Origin: an uncultured bacterium
GTDB taxonomy: Bacteria; Bacillota; Clostridia; Lachnospirales; Lachnospiraceae
Assembly (NCBI GenBank): GCA_905214365.1
Contig: CAJMMH010000120.1
Location: 1-8,112 of the forward strand
DNA length: 8,112 bases
Reading direction: 5' to 3'
The notes under the pieces are model-generated. The model was not told the DNA's origin, made no database searches, and saw only the letters and a program-made list of their open reading frames with translations. Positions 6,596 through 8,112 of this stretch are shown here, in pieces (the first letter of the stretch is position 1; each line of letters starts with the position of its first letter). Made by a program: the position numbers and the translations under genes.

Positions 6596-7801
6596 TTACC
6601 GGATATCGCAAACCTGGAAAATGTAAAATTTCAGGTAATAGGACTCCATTTCTTCGGAGGACCAGAGGATCGGATGATCCGGAGCCTGCGTGCGGTATTC
6701 CACCTGGCGCAGGCGCTTATGCACATTGGCTGCCGCCTGCCCGATTGTCTTTGTAAACAGCTCCGGCGTCATAAAGTGAGAGCAGGAGCAGGTACACAGA
6801 TACCCTCCGTCCTTCACGAGTTTCATGCCGCGGAGGTTGATCTCACGGTACCCCTTCACCGCGTTCTTTACTGAATTTCTGGACTTGGTAAATGCCGGCG
6901 GCTCAAGCATGACCACATCGTATTTCTCCCCCTGCTCTTCCAGACGCGGAAGCAGTTCAAAAACATCTTCGCAAAGAAATGCTACCCGGTCCTCAAACCC
7001 ATTCAGCGCCGCGTTCTTTCTTGCCTGCTCAACGGCAAGCTCCGACGCATCCACGCCTGTTACCTCACGCGCACCTGCTGCAGCTGCGTTCAGCGCAAAG
7101 GATCCGGTATGGGTAAAACAGTCCAATACCTTTGCATCCCGGCACATCGGCCAGATTGCCTTCCGATTGTACTTCTGATCCAGGAAAAATCCTGTTTTCT
7201 GCCCGTCCTCCACATCAACCTGGTAACGGACCGTATTCTCAACAATCTCAACTCTGGTATCAAACGGCTCGCCGATGAAGCCTTTGATCAACGGCATGCC
7301 CTCCTGCTGGCGCACCTTTGCATCGCTGCGCTCATACACGCCGCGCACCGGCATCCCAAGTTCTGCCAGCTGCGCTTTGCACTCGTCAATGATCATTTCC
7401 TTCATGCGGTCAATTCCGAGTGCCAGCGATTGTACAACCAGCACATCGGAAAACTTGTCCACAACGATTCCCGGAAGGAAATCCGCCTCCCCGAAGATCA
7501 AGCGGCAGCTGCTCATATCTACCGTCTTCTGGCGGTACGCAATGCATTCCCGCACACGGTCATGGATCCAGCTGCGGTCAATCACAGCATCCTTTTTGCG
7601 GCTCATCATCCGCACAGTCAGCATCGACCGGTCATTAATAAAACCAACGCCAAGGCCATATCCATCAAAATCCTCAACCTGGACCAGGTCTCCATTGATA
7701 TACTCGCCGGTAATTGTATCAATCTCATTGTTATAAATCCAGGCTCCGCCTGCCTTCAGACTTCTTCCCGTTCCTTTTTTTATCCGTACTGTCGCACTCA
7801 T
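6596..7801 (-). CDS. Class I SAM-dependent rRNA methyltransferase, RlmI (23S rRNA m5C) family
   Basis: Members of this family methylate cytosine C5 of 23S rRNA (C1962 in Escherichia coli for RlmI). The 401 residues show an N-terminal PUA domain (about 1-75, VRIKKGTGRSLKAGGAWIYNNEI at the start), a central segment (LPGIVVDKF at 109-117; GFIGEP at 174-179; VDVEDGQKTGFFLDQ at 195-209) and the methyltransferase domain. Motif I is VLDCFTHTGSFALNA (225-239), then GVDASELAVEQARKN (249-263), motif IV LEPPAFTKS (299-307), and the TCSCSH segment (337-342), whose cysteines 338 or 340 should be catalytic. Motif IV normally reads DPP; here it is EPP. The exact target base cannot be read from sequence. The start is the ATG at 7799-7801, with GAGGA at 7808-7812; a 13-residue longer form would use TTG. 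The start overlaps the stop of a possible small ORF by 4 bp. Confidence 0.9.
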   Translation of the reverse strand: MSATVRIKKGTGRSLKAGGAWIYNNEIDTITGEYINGDLVQVEDFDGYGLGVGFINDRSMLTVRMMSRKKDAVIDRSWIHDRVRECIAYRQKTVDMSSCRLIFGEADFLPGIVVDKFSDVLVVQSLALGIDRMKEMIIDECKAQLAELGMPVRGVYERSDAKVRQQEGMPLIKGFIGEPFDTRVEIVENTVRYQVDVEDGQKTGFFLDQKYNRKAIWPMCRDAKVLDCFTHTGSFALNAAAAGAREVTGVDASELAVEQARKNAALNGFEDRVAFLCEDVFELLPRLEEQGEKYDVVMLEPPAFTKSRNSVKNAVKGYREINLRGMKLVKDGGYLCTCSCSHFMTPELFTKTIGQAAANVHKRLRQVEYRTQAPDHPILWSSEEMESYYLKFYIFQVCDIR

Positions 7802-8010
7802 TCTGCTTCCTCTTCCTGTCTGCTTTCTGTCCGCGGCCAATTTATCTTTTGCGGACGCATCTTCATCTTGTGCCCAAAGCGCGCCCGAACCATTCCGCCG
7901 ACATTACTGCCGCCGCGGAAATCCTTCAGGCACGCTTCTGTTTTTTTCTCTTCAGTTATCATATGGCTTATGCCGTTTTCGCATGGCATAACAAGATCTG
8001 CTCTATACAT
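7798..8010 (-). CDS. Possible small hypothetical protein overlapping the rlmI-type start
   Basis: I do not recognise this ORF of up to 70 residues. Its TGA overlaps the ATG of the methyltransferase (ATGA, 7798-7801), the usual arrangement of translationally coupled genes, and that is the main argument for it. Against it, the first ATG (8008-8010) lies inside the predicted -10 box and has no ribosome binding site, and the next usable one (7960-7962, 54 residues) also has none. The protein is hydrophilic and basic in the middle (KDFRGGSNVGGMVRARFGHK), acidic at the end, with no membrane segment or known motif that I can see. It could be a small real gene, a degraded remnant, or simply leader sequence. 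Confidence 0.25.
   Translation of the reverse strand: MYRADLVMPCENGISHMITEEKKTEACLKDFRGGSNVGGMVRARFGHKMKMRPQKINWPRTESRQEEEAE
7968..7991 (-). repeat. Inverted repeat upstream of the rlmI-type gene
   Basis: TTATGCC and GGCATAA (7985-7991 and 7968-7974) form a perfect 7-bp inverted repeat with a 10-bp spacer, just downstream of the predicted promoter. It could be a regulator site or a leader hairpin; there is no T-run, so it is not an intrinsic terminator. Confidence 0.35.
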
Positions 8011-8039
8011 TTATAACACAAGACACAGGATGAATGCAA
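8010..8039 (-). promoter_or_regulatory. Possible promoter of the rlmI-led gene run
   Basis: On the minus strand TTGCAT (8034-8039) and TATAAA (8010-8015) are separated by 18 bp, a fair match to a housekeeping promoter. It would start transcription near 8003, about 200 nt before the rlmI-type ATG. It sits only about 20 bp inside from the presumed end of the insertion element, in the non-element flank. No better candidate was seen in this interval. Confidence 0.4.
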
Positions 8040-8059
8040 CTGGAAATCTATTGTTACTG

Positions 8060-8112
8060 GTGAACTACCCATTGTCTTAAGCCAATGGGCTTCCTGCTTC
8101 ATCGACCTCGTA
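8060..8112 (-). mobile_element. Right end of an IS200/IS605-family element (truncated by window edge)
   Basis: The segment contains the last codons of tnpB followed by the end hairpin: on the plus strand CCCATTG (8068-8074), loop TCTTAAGC (8075-8082), CAATGGG (8083-8089). Reading in the tnpB direction it gives the recurring pattern GAAGCC - hairpin - GGGTAGTTCAC that is familiar from TnpB-encoding IS605-type elements. Subterminal hairpins at the ends, with no terminal inverted repeats, are the hallmark of this family. The exact boundary is not visible; I place it near TTCAC (8060-8064) by analogy. In related elements the same end encodes the 3' part of the TnpB guide RNA. Confidence 0.72.
8077..8112 (-). 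CDS. tnpB: RNA-guided endonuclease TnpB, last 11 codons
   Basis: The minus strand reads YEVDEAGSPLA and then TAA at 8077-8079; the rest of the gene lies beyond the right edge. The tail EAGSPLA is the common C-terminal ending of IS200/IS605 TnpB (OrfB) proteins. The stop codon lies in the loop of the right-end hairpin, another typical arrangement. TnpB is a RuvC-like nuclease guided by an RNA made from the element's right end, and is the ancestor of Cas12. Nothing here tells whether the complete gene is intact or whether a tnpA transposase accompanies it. Confidence 0.72.
   Translation of the reverse strand, partial: YEVDEAGSPLA

Noticed and set aside
7109..8080. Plus-strand reading frame (323 codons) opposite the rlmI-type gene
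   Set aside because: Shadow of the methyltransferase gene running into the intergenic region and the insertion element end; no motif or start signal.
1..8112. CRISPR arrays, tRNA or rRNA genes, phage or toxin-antitoxin genes
   Set aside because: No regularly spaced repeats, tRNA cloverleaf or rRNA sequence was seen, and all sizeable coding stretches are accounted for by recognised housekeeping genes.

Overview
The window comes from a Firmicutes chromosome, most likely a Clostridia/Lachnospiraceae-type gut bacterium. The evidence is the strong AGGAGG-type ribosome binding sites, a perfectly spaced TTGACA/TATGAT promoter, a rhodanese-less ThiI paired with its own cysteine desulfurase, an HPr-like protein typical of clostridia, and a D,D-carboxypeptidase carrying choline-binding-type repeats. 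Base composition looks close to half GC by eye, with the HPr-like gene visibly more AT-rich. The family-level assignment is an inference.

Layout: almost everything is on the minus strand, so it reads from right to left. At the right edge (8077-8112) are the last codons of an IS200/IS605-family tnpB, with the hairpin that forms the right end of such elements (8068-8089). About 270 bp follow, holding a possible promoter, an inverted repeat and a doubtful small ORF (7798-8010). Then comes a tightly packed run: an RlmI-type rRNA cytosine methyltransferase (6596-7801), a D-alanyl-D-alanine carboxypeptidase with wall-binding repeats (4857-6569), prmA (3839-4795), rsmE (3098-3829), a cysteine desulfurase of the NifZ/IscS type (1915-3093) and thiI (700-1884). 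Gaps between these genes are 4 to 61 bp and several ribosome binding sites lie inside the preceding gene, so they are probably co-transcribed at least in blocks.

At the left, a single plus-strand gene (310-543) encodes an HPr-like protein. It has its own strong promoter (221-249), a dyad in its leader (266-280) and a strong intrinsic terminator (588-616). Beyond it, on the minus strand, is the start of mtaB (1-168, cut by the window edge).

Functionally this is a translation-apparatus modification cluster: rRNA methylation (RlmI-type, RsmE), ribosomal protein L11 methylation (PrmA), tRNA 4-thiouridine synthesis (desulfurase plus ThiI) and tRNA ms2t6A synthesis (MtaB). A cell-wall carboxypeptidase is embedded in it. 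The chromosome core is ordinary. The points most worth a second look are the TnpB right end with its presumed guide-RNA scaffold next to the operon promoter, and the HPr-like protein that has lost the phosphocarrier histidine but kept the regulatory serine motif. No wholly new multi-gene system is visible.
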